A stretch of 6,903 nt of DNA from positions 10,362 through 17,264 of the forward strand of contig DDFO01000046.1 in the NCBI GenBank assembly GCA_002337215.1, in the 5' to 3' direction. The notes under the pieces were generated by a model, which saw only the letters and a program-made list of their open reading frames with translations, was not told where the DNA came from and did not search any database. Numbering within the stretch: position 1 is the stretch's first letter; every line of letters begins with the position of its first letter. Shown here in pieces: positions 1 through 4,897 of the stretch. The position numbers and the translations under genes were made by a program. Source of the stretch: Phycisphaerales bacterium UBA1926 (GTDB taxonomy: Bacteria; Planctomycetota; Phycisphaerae; Phycisphaerales; UBA1924).

Positions 1-22
1 GGCGGTGGCATGCCTCCAGCGT

Positions 23-45
23 ACCCGGCCGGGTCGCCTAACAAT
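23..45 (+). promoter_or_regulatory. Putative thiL promoter with palindrome and -10-like element
   Basis: A perfect 12-bp palindrome, ACCCGGCCGGGT, lies at 23-34. It is followed at 39-45 by TAACAAT, whose last six bases match TATAAT at four positions. The ATG is only 5 nt beyond, so a transcript starting there would be leaderless or nearly so. No convincing -35 box is visible. The palindrome lies where a repressor could block the core promoter, but it may also be chance in GC-rich DNA. Confidence 0.3.
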
Positions 46-50
46 CACGC

Positions 51-1004
51 ATGTCCGAGGCCGACCTGCTTGCACACATCCGCGACCGCTCCCGCGACCT
101 GACCAACCTCGCCGGGCATTTCGGCGAGATCGTCGTTGGGCCCGGCGATGACTGCGCGGTGATCCGCGAGCCCGGAACGGACGACAGCCCCGGCGGCCTG
201 CTCGTCATCGGGGTCGATCAGTTGGTTGAGGGGCGACACTACGAGCTTGGGACGGACCTCGATCACGTCGCCCGCAAGTCCGTCGCCCGGGCGGTGTCCG
301 ACCTCGCCGCGATGGGGGCCCGCCCCGCCTGGGGGCTCGCGACGGGGATCCTCCCCGACGGCTACGCGCACGGCGACGAACTCTTCGACGCGATGGCGAT
401 GTGGGCGAGGCACTTCGGCTGCCCGCTCATCGGGGGCGATATCGCGTTCGGGCCGAAGGGCAATCCGCTCTCGCTCACGGTGACGGCCGCGGGGAGGATG
501 AATGATGGGACCGAGCCCGTGCTCCGGTCGGGCGCGCGCGCGCACGACGAGATCTGGCTCACCGGGCAGGTCGGCGGGAGTTTCGAGAGCGGCTGGCACC
601 TGCGGTTCGAGCCGCGGGTGGACGCGGGCCTCGCGGCGTCGGCGTCAAAGAAAGCCCACGCGATGATCGACCTCTCCGATGGACTGGGACGCGACGCGAA
701 CCGCGTCGGCGTTGCCTCGGGAGTCCGCCTGGAGATCGACGCGGCTCGGCTCCCGATCAGCCACCGCTGCGATTCGTGGCGCGAGGCCGTGAGCGAGGGC
801 GAGGACTACGAACTGCTGATCTGCTGCGCGCCGCGGCATCCCGAGGTCGATGCGCCGCCGTTCTGTGCCGACCCGCCGCTCATCGGGCCGATCGGACGCG
901 TGCGCGCGTGCCGAGACGGCGAGCAACCCGGCGCGACGATCATCGACCCGCACGGCGTCGAACACGACGCGGGCGAACTGGGATGGGATCACGGGCGCAA
1001 CTGA
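51..1004 (+). CDS. thiL: Thiamine-monophosphate kinase ThiL
   Basis: ThiL is a cytoplasmic enzyme that phosphorylates thiamine monophosphate with ATP to give thiamine pyrophosphate, the last step of cofactor synthesis. The 317-residue product is close to the usual family length of about 320-330. Visible motifs, in order: GPGDDCAV at residues 30-37 (metal and nucleotide-binding aspartates D33, D34); the KSVARAVSDLAAMGARP segment at 76-92; IGGD at 127-130; HLR..PR at 183-189; MIDLSDGLGRD at 205-215; and GEDYELL at 250-256. Together these cover the AIRS/PurM-like N- and C-terminal domains of the ThiL family. The ATG at 51 is chosen because the protein starts in register with the family's short N-terminus. 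No Shine-Dalgarno precedes it; a TAACAAT element ends 5 nt upstream, suggesting a leaderless mRNA. No other thiamine gene is visible nearby. All key acidic motifs are intact, so an active enzyme is expected. Confidence 0.96.
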   Translation: MSEADLLAHIRDRSRDLTNLAGHFGEIVVGPGDDCAVIREPGTDDSPGGLLVIGVDQLVEGRHYELGTDLDHVARKSVARAVSDLAAMGARPAWGLATGILPDGYAHGDELFDAMAMWARHFGCPLIGGDIAFGPKGNPLSLTVTAAGRMNDGTEPVLRSGARAHDEIWLTGQVGGSFESGWHLRFEPRVDAGLAASASKKAHAMIDLSDGLGRDANRVGVASGVRLEIDAARLPISHRCDSWREAVSEGEDYELLICCAPRHPEVDAPPFCADPPLIGPIGRVRACRDGEQPGATIIDPHGVEHDAGELGWDHGRN

Positions 1005-1095
1005 CCTCAGGTTTGGAAACGTGCTCGCCCTTTTCCCAATACATCTCGGAGAGGCCCGCGCACAACGCTCCGGTGTTGACGTTTCGTGGGCTCGC

Positions 1096-1103
1096 AAGGG
1101 GAA
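1096..1103 (+). promoter_or_regulatory. Ribosome binding site deciding the start of the 66-residue protein
   Basis: The purine-rich AAGGGGAA lies 6 nt before the ATG at 1110 and 9 nt before a second ATG at 1113. It lies inside the reading frame that could begin at the upstream GTG (1086). That GTG has no such site, so the ATG at 1110 is preferred. Confidence 0.5.
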
Positions 1104-1109
1104 CAACGC

Positions 1110-1310
1110 ATGATGTGGATATTCGGCTTTGCGCTCTGGTGGACCTTCGACGACACCCTCGCCGCTGTGATCGGAAACCCCGGGATCGGGCTGTTGCCCT
1201 GGTGGGTGGTGCTGCTCGGTGCGTTCACGCTGCACCTGGTCTGCGGTGCCGACATGATCGAGCAGGTCAAGAAGCTCCAGTCGGGCAAGGACGGCAAGAA
1301 GATCTGCTGA
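1110..1310 (+). CDS. Small Trp-rich membrane protein of unknown function
   Basis: I do not recognise this 66-residue protein. It starts with a short aromatic stretch (MMWIFGFALWW, residues 1-11), followed by an acidic pair D14-D15. One clear transmembrane segment spans about residues 27-46 (LLPWWVVLLGAF and onward). The tail is lysine-rich, with K54, K55, K60, K63, K64, and ends in cysteine. By the positive-inside rule the C-terminus should be cytoplasmic. Residues 1-11 could be a second membrane-inserted or interfacial segment. The ATG at 1110 has a good Shine-Dalgarno; a GTG at 1086 in the same frame would add eight hydrophilic residues and is less likely. It lies 105 bp after thiL and ends 45 bp before a terminator hairpin. 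Coding is supported by the ribosome binding site, the hydrophobic pattern and the terminator, not by homology. Confidence 0.62.
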   Translation: MMWIFGFALWWTFDDTLAAVIGNPGIGLLPWWVVLLGAFTLHLVCGADMIEQVKKLQSGKDGKKIC

Positions 1311-1355
1311 ATCGGCGATGACGATGTTCTTGTGATTTGGCGGGTGCAACGAAAA

Positions 1356-1377
1356 ACCCCTCGCTCGCGCGAGGGGT
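1356..1377. terminator. Bidirectional intrinsic terminator between the small protein gene and rpsG
   Basis: The perfect 8-bp stem CCCCTCGC (1357-1364) and GCGAGGGG (1369-1376) closes on a TCGC tetraloop, with an added A-T pair at 1356/1377. On the minus strand, downstream of rpsG, the stem is followed by five Ts (complement of AAAAA at 1352-1356). On the plus strand it is followed by TCTTT (1377-1381). It therefore fits termination of both converging transcripts and is stronger for the ribosomal operon. Confidence 0.9.
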
Positions 1378-1407
1378 CTTTGTGATATGGATGTTGGTCC
1401 GCGTCGC

Positions 1408-1902
1408 TTAGCGTGCGAAGTGGCTGAACGCCTTGTTCGCCTCGGCCATGCGGTGCGTCTGGTCGCGGGTGGTCATCGCCTTGCCCTCGCCCTTCGCGGC
1501 CATGATCAGTTCCTCGGCGAGGCGCTCGGCCATCGGGCGACCCTTGTCGGCGCGGGCGGCCAGGATGATCCAGCGGAACGCGAGCGACTGCTGACGCTTC
1601 TTGTTGACCTGGATCGGCACCTGGTAGTTCGCACCACCGATCCGCTTGCTGCGGACCTCGACGAACGGCTTGACGTTCTCGATCGCGATGCGGAAGACGG
1701 CGAGCCCGTTCTCGGGCTTGTCCTCGGCGGGCGAGCGGGCGAGCCGCTCGTCGATCTTGGCGATCGCGTCGTACATCACGCGCTGGGCACGCGACTTCTT
1801 GCCGTCGTACATGATGCAGTTGATGAACTTCGCCAGAACCTCGTCGTTGTAGACGGGATCGGGGCGGAGCTGGTCTTCGGACATGGTGATGCGGCCGGCC
1901 AT
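1408..1902 (-). CDS. rpsG: 30S ribosomal protein S7
   Basis: S7 is a primary 16S rRNA-binding protein that nucleates assembly of the 30S head and lies near the mRNA exit channel. The 164-residue product shows the family core: LRPDP at 12-16, LAKFIN at 23-28, MYDGKKS at 31-37, VEVRSKRIGGANYQVP at 81-96, LAFRWI at 107-112 and HRMAEANKAFSHFAR at 150-164. It is slightly longer than the usual 155-158, with a small insertion around residues 56-64 (RSPAEDKPE). The start at 1902 is fixed by AAGGAG 7 nt upstream; the next methionine (residue 7) has no such site. The N-terminus is unusual: MAGRITMSEDQ replaces the basic arginine-rich start seen in E. coli S7. It lies 170 bp after rpsL on the same strand and is followed by a terminator, so it is the last gene of the unit. 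Identification is secure. Confidence 0.98.
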   Translation of the reverse strand: MAGRITMSEDQLRPDPVYNDEVLAKFINCIMYDGKKSRAQRVMYDAIAKIDERLARSPAEDKPENGLAVFRIAIENVKPFVEVRSKRIGGANYQVPIQVNKKRQQSLAFRWIILAARADKGRPMAERLAEELIMAAKGEGKAMTTRDQTHRMAEANKAFSHFAR

Positions 1903-1909
1903 AGCGATT

Positions 1910-1915
1910 CTCCTT
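1910..1915 (-). promoter_or_regulatory. Shine-Dalgarno of rpsG
   Basis: On the minus strand this reads AAGGAG, with 7 nt to the ATG at 1902. It settles the choice between the first methionine and the internal one at residue 7. Confidence 0.85.
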
Positions 1916-2008
1916 GGGGCTCATCCGCCGACCCGGGTCATCCCCGAGCCGGCCTTCTGTTCACCCGAGCGCCCTGCCGGGGGCCTCGGATTACTTGCCA
2001 TATGTGAG

Positions 2009-2036
2009 AGGCACTAGGCACAAGGCACTAGGCACT
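2009..2036. repeat. Four tandem heptamers in the rpsL-rpsG spacer
   Basis: The plus strand reads four contiguous 7-bp units AGGCACT; the second ends in A instead of T (units start at 2009, 2016, 2023 and 2030). The block also shows as a 13-bp exact direct repeat at 2009-2021 and 2023-2035. It lies about 105 bp upstream of the rpsG start codon and 37 bp past the rpsL stop, inside the transcribed intercistronic region. The unit recurs in inverted form as CTAGTGCC at 2054-2061. Confidence 0.9.
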
Positions 2037-2065
2037 CGTTTTTGGATTGGGCTCTAGTGCCCAAT
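2024..2065 (-). promoter_or_regulatory. Two mutually exclusive hairpins in the rpsL-rpsG intercistronic RNA
   Basis: Hairpin A: ATTGGGC at 2046-2052 pairs with GCCCAAT at 2059-2065, a perfect 7-bp stem with a 6-nt loop, starting 7 nt after the rpsL stop codon. Hairpin B: GGCACTAG at 2024-2031, inside the heptamer array, pairs with CTAGTGCC at 2054-2061. Both use 2059-2061, so they cannot form together. On the transcribed strand hairpin A is followed by As, not Ts, so it is not a terminator for rpsL. In E. coli the rpsL-rpsG spacer is the S7 autoregulatory site; whether this one is analogous is inference. Confidence 0.45.
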
Positions 2066-2072
2066 GCCTTTC

Positions 2073-2444
2073 TTACTTGCCCTTCTTGGCGCCGTACTTC
2101 GAGCGGCCCTGCTTGCGGCCGTCCACGCCCAGCGTGTCCAGCGAGCCGCGGACGACGTGGTACCGGACACCCGGGAGGTCCCGGACTCGGCCGCCGCGGA
2201 CGAGCACGATGGAGTGCTCCTGCAGGTTGTGGCCCTCGCCGCCGATGTAGGCGGTGACTTCCTTGCCGTTGGAAAGACGCACACGGGCGATCTTCCGCAG
2301 CGCGGAGTTCGGCTTCTTGGGGGTCGTGGTCTTCACCTGCAGGCAGACGCCGCGACGCTGCGGGCTCTTCTCAAGGTCGCGGACCTTGGACTTGAACTTG
2401 GGCGTCTTGCGGGGCTTGCGGACAAGCTGGTTGATCGTCGGCAT
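2073..2444 (-). CDS. rpsL: 30S ribosomal protein S12
   Basis: S12 sits at the decoding centre and monitors codon-anticodon pairing. The 123-residue product is full length (E. coli 124) and aligns without gaps through the conserved core: NQLVRKPR at 5-12, RGVC at 31-34, [13 protein letters not shown] at 39-51, [13 protein letters not shown] at 66-78, [14 protein letters not shown] at 83-96 and GRSKYG at 113-118. Lysine 43, a streptomycin site, is conserved, and so is aspartate 89, the beta-methylthiolation site. Position 88, normally lysine, is arginine, a change known elsewhere as a streptomycin-resistance mutation. The start at 2444 follows the family MPTINQL and has AGAGG 9 nt upstream. It is first in the operon, divergent from queD, and its leader carries a perfect hairpin. 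Possible -10-like sites on the minus strand (GAGAAT at 2513-2508, TATTCT at 2576-2571) lack clear -35 boxes. Confidence 0.98.
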   Translation of the reverse strand: MPTINQLVRKPRKTPKFKSKVRDLEKSPQRRGVCLQVKTTTPKKPNSALRKIARVRLSNGKEVTAYIGGEGHNLQEHSIVLVRGGRVRDLPGVRYHVVRGSLDTLGVDGRKQGRSKYGAKKGK

Positions 2445-2469
2445 TCTGTTCAGCCTCTGTCAGGTGGAT

Positions 2470-2493
2470 TCGGATGTCGCGGGCGACATCCGA
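2470..2493 (-). promoter_or_regulatory. Perfect hairpin in the rpsL 5' leader
   Basis: CGGATGTCG at 2471-2479 is the exact reverse complement of CGACATCCG at 2484-2492, with one more A-T pair at 2470/2493. This gives a 10-bp stem on a 4-nt loop. It ends 26 nt before the rpsL start codon, and the Shine-Dalgarno (2454-2458) lies between. Neither strand has a T-run after it, so it is not an intrinsic terminator. It could be a leader for ribosomal-protein feedback, an mRNA stabiliser or a DNA operator in the divergent rpsL/queD spacer. Confidence 0.5.
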
Positions 2494-2673
2494 CCCGTTG
2501 CTCTGTGATTCTCATCGGCCGGCCCGCCCACCACGGCGCACCGCCCTCCCGCCTCCCGCGGGGAACCTCAAGAATAGGCGCTCCGATGGGCGAGACAAGC
2601 GCCCGCGGTCCGACCACGCCTCTCATCGCCCAAGATGCCCCCGAGCCGCACACTGGCGGCGAGAAAGCCTCCC

Positions 2674-2679
2674 TATTGT
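2674..2679 (+). promoter_or_regulatory. Putative -10 element of queD (leaderless start)
   Basis: TATTGT matches TATAAT at four of six positions and is separated from the queD ATG by seven cytosines (2680-2686). Transcription would start at or next to the ATG. There is no Shine-Dalgarno. No good -35 box is visible near 2651-2657. Confidence 0.4.
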
Positions 2680-2686
2680 CCCCCCC

Positions 2687-3154
2687 ATGCGGTACCGCGT
2701 CTGTAAATCGTTTGAAGTCGAGAGCGGGCACATGCTCAGCAAGCATCCCGGCCGTTGCCGCTACCCCCACGGCCACTCCCGCCGGGTGGATGTCGTGGTC
2801 TCGAGCGATCACCTCGACGACAACGACATGGTCTGCGATTTCAAGGCGATCAAGCTGGCCGTCGGCGATCTGCTCGACCGCTTCGACCACTCGATGGCGC
2901 TCAACGCGGGCGACCCGTTCGCCAAAGAGCTGATCGAGGGGGGGATGGCGAGCCGGGTCGTCGTTTTCGATGGCGAAGACCCGACCACAGAGGTCATGGC
3001 GCGGCGGATCTTCGAGGAGGTCACCGCCGCGATCGCCGACGGACGGGTGCTCAAAGACCCACAGGGCCACGAGTACCGCTTCCCGGAGGGCCTGACGCTC
3101 GAACGCGTCCGGCTCACGGAAACATCTTCGTCCTGGGCGGAGTTCGGCGTCTGA
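2687..3154 (+). CDS. queD: 6-carboxy-tetrahydropterin synthase (QueD / PTPS family)
   Basis: QueD converts 7,8-dihydroneopterin triphosphate to 6-carboxy-tetrahydropterin, an early cytoplasmic step to queuosine and other 7-deazapurines. The 155-residue product shows the T-fold signatures: FEVESGHML at 9-17 with zinc ligand H15; CRYPHGH at 24-30, giving catalytic C24 and zinc ligands H28 and H30; CDFKAIK at 50-56; FDHSMALN at 66-73 with the D67-H68 pair; TTEVMARRIFEEV at 100-112; and the late catalytic glutamate E145 in LTETSSSW. Cysteine at position 24 argues against the folate-type PTPS-III, which has glutamate there. The protein is longer than E. coli QueD (about 120), nearer eukaryotic-type 6-pyruvoyl tetrahydropterin synthases, so PTPS activity cannot be excluded. 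The start is the ATG just before the family's N-terminal strand; in-frame upstream sequence resembles no family member. Neighbours are unrelated and no queC, queE or queF is in view. Confidence 0.88.
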   Translation: MRYRVCKSFEVESGHMLSKHPGRCRYPHGHSRRVDVVVSSDHLDDNDMVCDFKAIKLAVGDLLDRFDHSMALNAGDPFAKELIEGGMASRVVVFDGEDPTTEVMARRIFEEVTAAIADGRVLKDPQGHEYRFPEGLTLERVRLTETSSSWAEFGV

Positions 3155-3291
3155 GTTCCCCGCACGCACGCCCCTCCGACCCGGGGCCTGAACCCCGCGG
3201 GGCGGTTTCCCGTATACCCGTTGAAGGCCCCGCCGAGCCGCCCAGAGGGTGATTCGGTTGGCACGCAGGTTCAGCCGGGGGCACGACATGT

Positions 3292-3297
3292 GGAGGT
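3292..3297 (+). promoter_or_regulatory. Shine-Dalgarno of htrA
   Basis: GGAGGT lies 8 nt before the ATG at 3306. Two in-frame earlier starts (GTG 3249 and ATG 3288) lack such a site, and the ATG at 3288 lies directly against this one. It therefore sets the start at 3306. Confidence 0.8.
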
Positions 3298-3305
3298 ACC
3301 CATTG

Positions 3306-4814
3306 ATGAAGTCCCGAAGCGCTGTTTGTGGTGCGGTTCGTTGTGCAGATCGTCACGAAACTCGACGGAGCATCGGCTCGCTCGCGCGTGCCGTGGTGCT
3401 CACCGGTCTGTTTGCCGGCCTCGTCGCCGCTCCATCCGCGGCCGTCGCCGGCTCGACCGACGCCGCCGTGGCGCACGCCGCGACCCAGCCCGGCTCCGAG
3501 ATCGAGGCCGATCTCCGCTACGCGAACGCGCTCTCGAACGCCTTCGAGCACGCCGCCGAGCAGGTCGAGACGTCCGTCGTGCATATCACCACCAAGGCGT
3601 TGATCCAGCGGTACCGACAGGACTTCTTCGGCAGGCGCTTCAGCGTGGGTGACCCCGAGCTCCGCCCCAACGGGCTCGGCTCGGGCGTCGTCATCGACGC
3701 CGATGAGGGGCTCGTGGTCACCAATCACCACGTCATCAAGGACGGCGATCTGCTCGTCGTCCGGCTCGATGACGGTCGTGAGATCGAGGCGCAGCTGGTC
3801 GGGTCCGACGAATCCACCGACCTCGCGGTTCTCCGGATCAAGGCCGACGGCTTGGTCGCCGCCCCGTTCGGCGACAGCGACGCGCTCCGCGTCGGCGAGT
3901 GGGTGCTCGCGCTGGGCAGCCCCTTCGGGCTCGACTCGACCGTCACCGCCGGCATCGTCAGCGCGAAGGGGCGGTCCATCAGCCAGAACCCGATGGAGTC
4001 GGGCTACCAGGAGTTCATCCAGACCGACGCGGCGATCAATCCCGGCAACTCGGGCGGCCCGCTCATCAACCTCGCGGGCGAGGTCGTGGGCATCAACTCC
4101 GCGATCATCAGCGCAACCCGGCAGTCCGCGGGGCTCGGCTTCGCGATCCCCAGCGCCATCGCCGAGCGTGTTGTCGAGTCGATCGTGGATTACGGCCGGG
4201 TCCGCCGGGGCTATCTGGGTGTCGAGATGATCGATCTCTCACCCGAAGAGAGGCTTCGGTTCGGGCTCGAACCGGGCGTGGGCGTCTCGGTCGGCTTCGT
4301 GCAGCCCGGGACTCCCGCGGCCGAATCGGGGCTGCAGGAGGGCGACATCGTGCTCTCGATCGATGGGCGTGAGGTGGTGGGGGGGCTCAACCGCCTGCGG
4401 AACCTGATCTCGCTCACCGAGCCCGGCTCGGTGATGTCGATCGAGATTCTCAGGGGCGGGCGCACGCGGCCCATCCGGGCGACGGTCGCCGACTATTCAA
4501 CCGTCCGCGCCGCGCAGCTCGACGGCGAGGTGATCAACGAGCTCGGCGTGATCGTCCGCGAGATGACCCGCGAGACCAGCGAGCGTCTGGGATACCGCCG
4601 GCACATCCCCGGTGTCTATGTCCTCGAGGTGCAGCCCGGCACGCCCGCCGCCGACGCGGGGATCGAATCGGGAGACATCCTCACCGAGGTCGACGGCGAG
4701 CGTGTCGGCGACACCGACGGCCTGCGTCGCAACGTCGAACGGGCGCTCCAGGCCGCGACGGTCGAGCTCGTGCGAGGCCGGATGCGGGGCACCGTCGAGG
4801 TCGAACTCGACTGA
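3306..4814 (+). CDS. htrA: HtrA/Deg-family periplasmic serine protease with two PDZ domains
   Basis: This is a Do-type protease and chaperone that degrades or refolds damaged envelope proteins. The 502-residue product starts with an export signal: a charged n-region to about residue 28, a hydrophobic core at 29-42, and a likely cleavage after AVA at 48. The trypsin-like domain carries the full catalytic triad: H142 in VVTNHHV, D172 in STDLAVL and S249 in GNSGGPLIN. PDZ1 begins at YLGVEM (303) and runs to about 396; PDZ2 begins at LGVIV (413) and runs to the end. Each has a PGTPAA...G(I/L)xxGDI ligand-groove signature. The loop after the first strand is short, more like DegQ than DegP. The ATG at 3306 is chosen for its strong Shine-Dalgarno and because it leaves a normal signal peptide. 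It follows queD by 151 bp, where only a weak TATACC (3213-3218) hints at a promoter. The kinase gene follows 78 bp downstream in the same frame. Confidence 0.95.
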   Translation: MKSRSAVCGAVRCADRHETRRSIGSLARAVVLTGLFAGLVAAPSAAVAGSTDAAVAHAATQPGSEIEADLRYANALSNAFEHAAEQVETSVVHITTKALIQRYRQDFFGRRFSVGDPELRPNGLGSGVVIDADEGLVVTNHHVIKDGDLLVVRLDDGREIEAQLVGSDESTDLAVLRIKADGLVAAPFGDSDALRVGEWVLALGSPFGLDSTVTAGIVSAKGRSISQNPMESGYQEFIQTDAAINPGNSGGPLINLAGEVVGINSAIISATRQSAGLGFAIPSAIAERVVESIVDYGRVRRGYLGVEMIDLSPEERLRFGLEPGVGVSVGFVQPGTPAAESGLQEGDIVLSIDGREVVGGLNRLRNLISLTEPGSVMSIEILRGGRTRPIRATVADYSTVRAAQLDGEVINELGVIVREMTRETSERLGYRRHIPGVYVLEVQPGTPAADAGIESGDILTEVDGERVGDTDGLRRNVERALQAATVELVRGRMRGTVEVELD

Positions 4815-4859
4815 CGCTGCTTGCCAGCCGCAGACCGTCGCGTAACAGCGACCAGCGCG

Positions 4860-4897
4860 GGCATCGGGCCCGGGGATGTACACTCGCGCCCGATGCC
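4860..4897 (+). promoter_or_regulatory. Inverted repeat across the kinase promoter and start codon
   Basis: GGCATCGGGC at 4860-4869 is the exact reverse complement of GCCCGATGCC at 4888-4897, with an 18-bp spacer. The right arm contains the ATG (4893-4895). The spacer contains TACACT (4879-4884), a -10-like hexamer ending 8 nt before the ATG. If the mRNA is leaderless, the repeat would be an operator flanking the -10. If transcription reads through from htrA, it would be a hairpin hiding the start codon. Confidence 0.45.

Noticed and set aside
1..50. Possible divergent gene starting at the left edge (ATG on the minus strand at 11-9)
   Set aside because: Only three codons are visible, and the GGAGG before it is too close (about 1 nt) to the ATG; it cannot be supported.
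530..541. Alternating GC run in thiL as a Z-DNA or repeat element
   Set aside because: It encodes ordinary Ser-Gly-Ala-Arg-Ala codons in a conserved gene and is short.
1076..1080. TTGAC as a -35 box for the small membrane protein gene
   Set aside because: No -10-like hexamer lies about 17 bp downstream, where the sequence is the Shine-Dalgarno region.
1007..1924. Long minus-strand frame overlapping rpsG in another frame
   Set aside because: It is an out-of-frame shadow of rpsG continuing through the terminator; no family features are visible.
2588..2604. GGGCG/CGCCC hairpin in the rpsL-queD spacer
   Set aside because: A 5-bp stem with a 7-nt loop is expected by chance in this composition and has no positional link to a start or stop.
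2938..2944. Runs of seven G in queD (2938-2944), htrA (4379-4385) and the kinase gene (5513-5519), and seven C before queD, as phase-variation tracts
   Set aside because: Seven-base runs are expected occasionally in GC-rich DNA, and all frames are intact; without read-level variation there is no case.
3181..3202. GC-rich inverted repeat after queD (CGGGG/CCCCG and the palindrome CCCCGCGGGG) as a terminator
   Set aside because: The stem is short and ambiguous and is followed only by GCGGTTTCC, with no proper T-run.
2450..3289. Open frame on the minus strand opposite queD
   Set aside because: It is antisense to a gene with intact zinc and catalytic residues, has no recognisable motif, and would overlap the rpsL leader.
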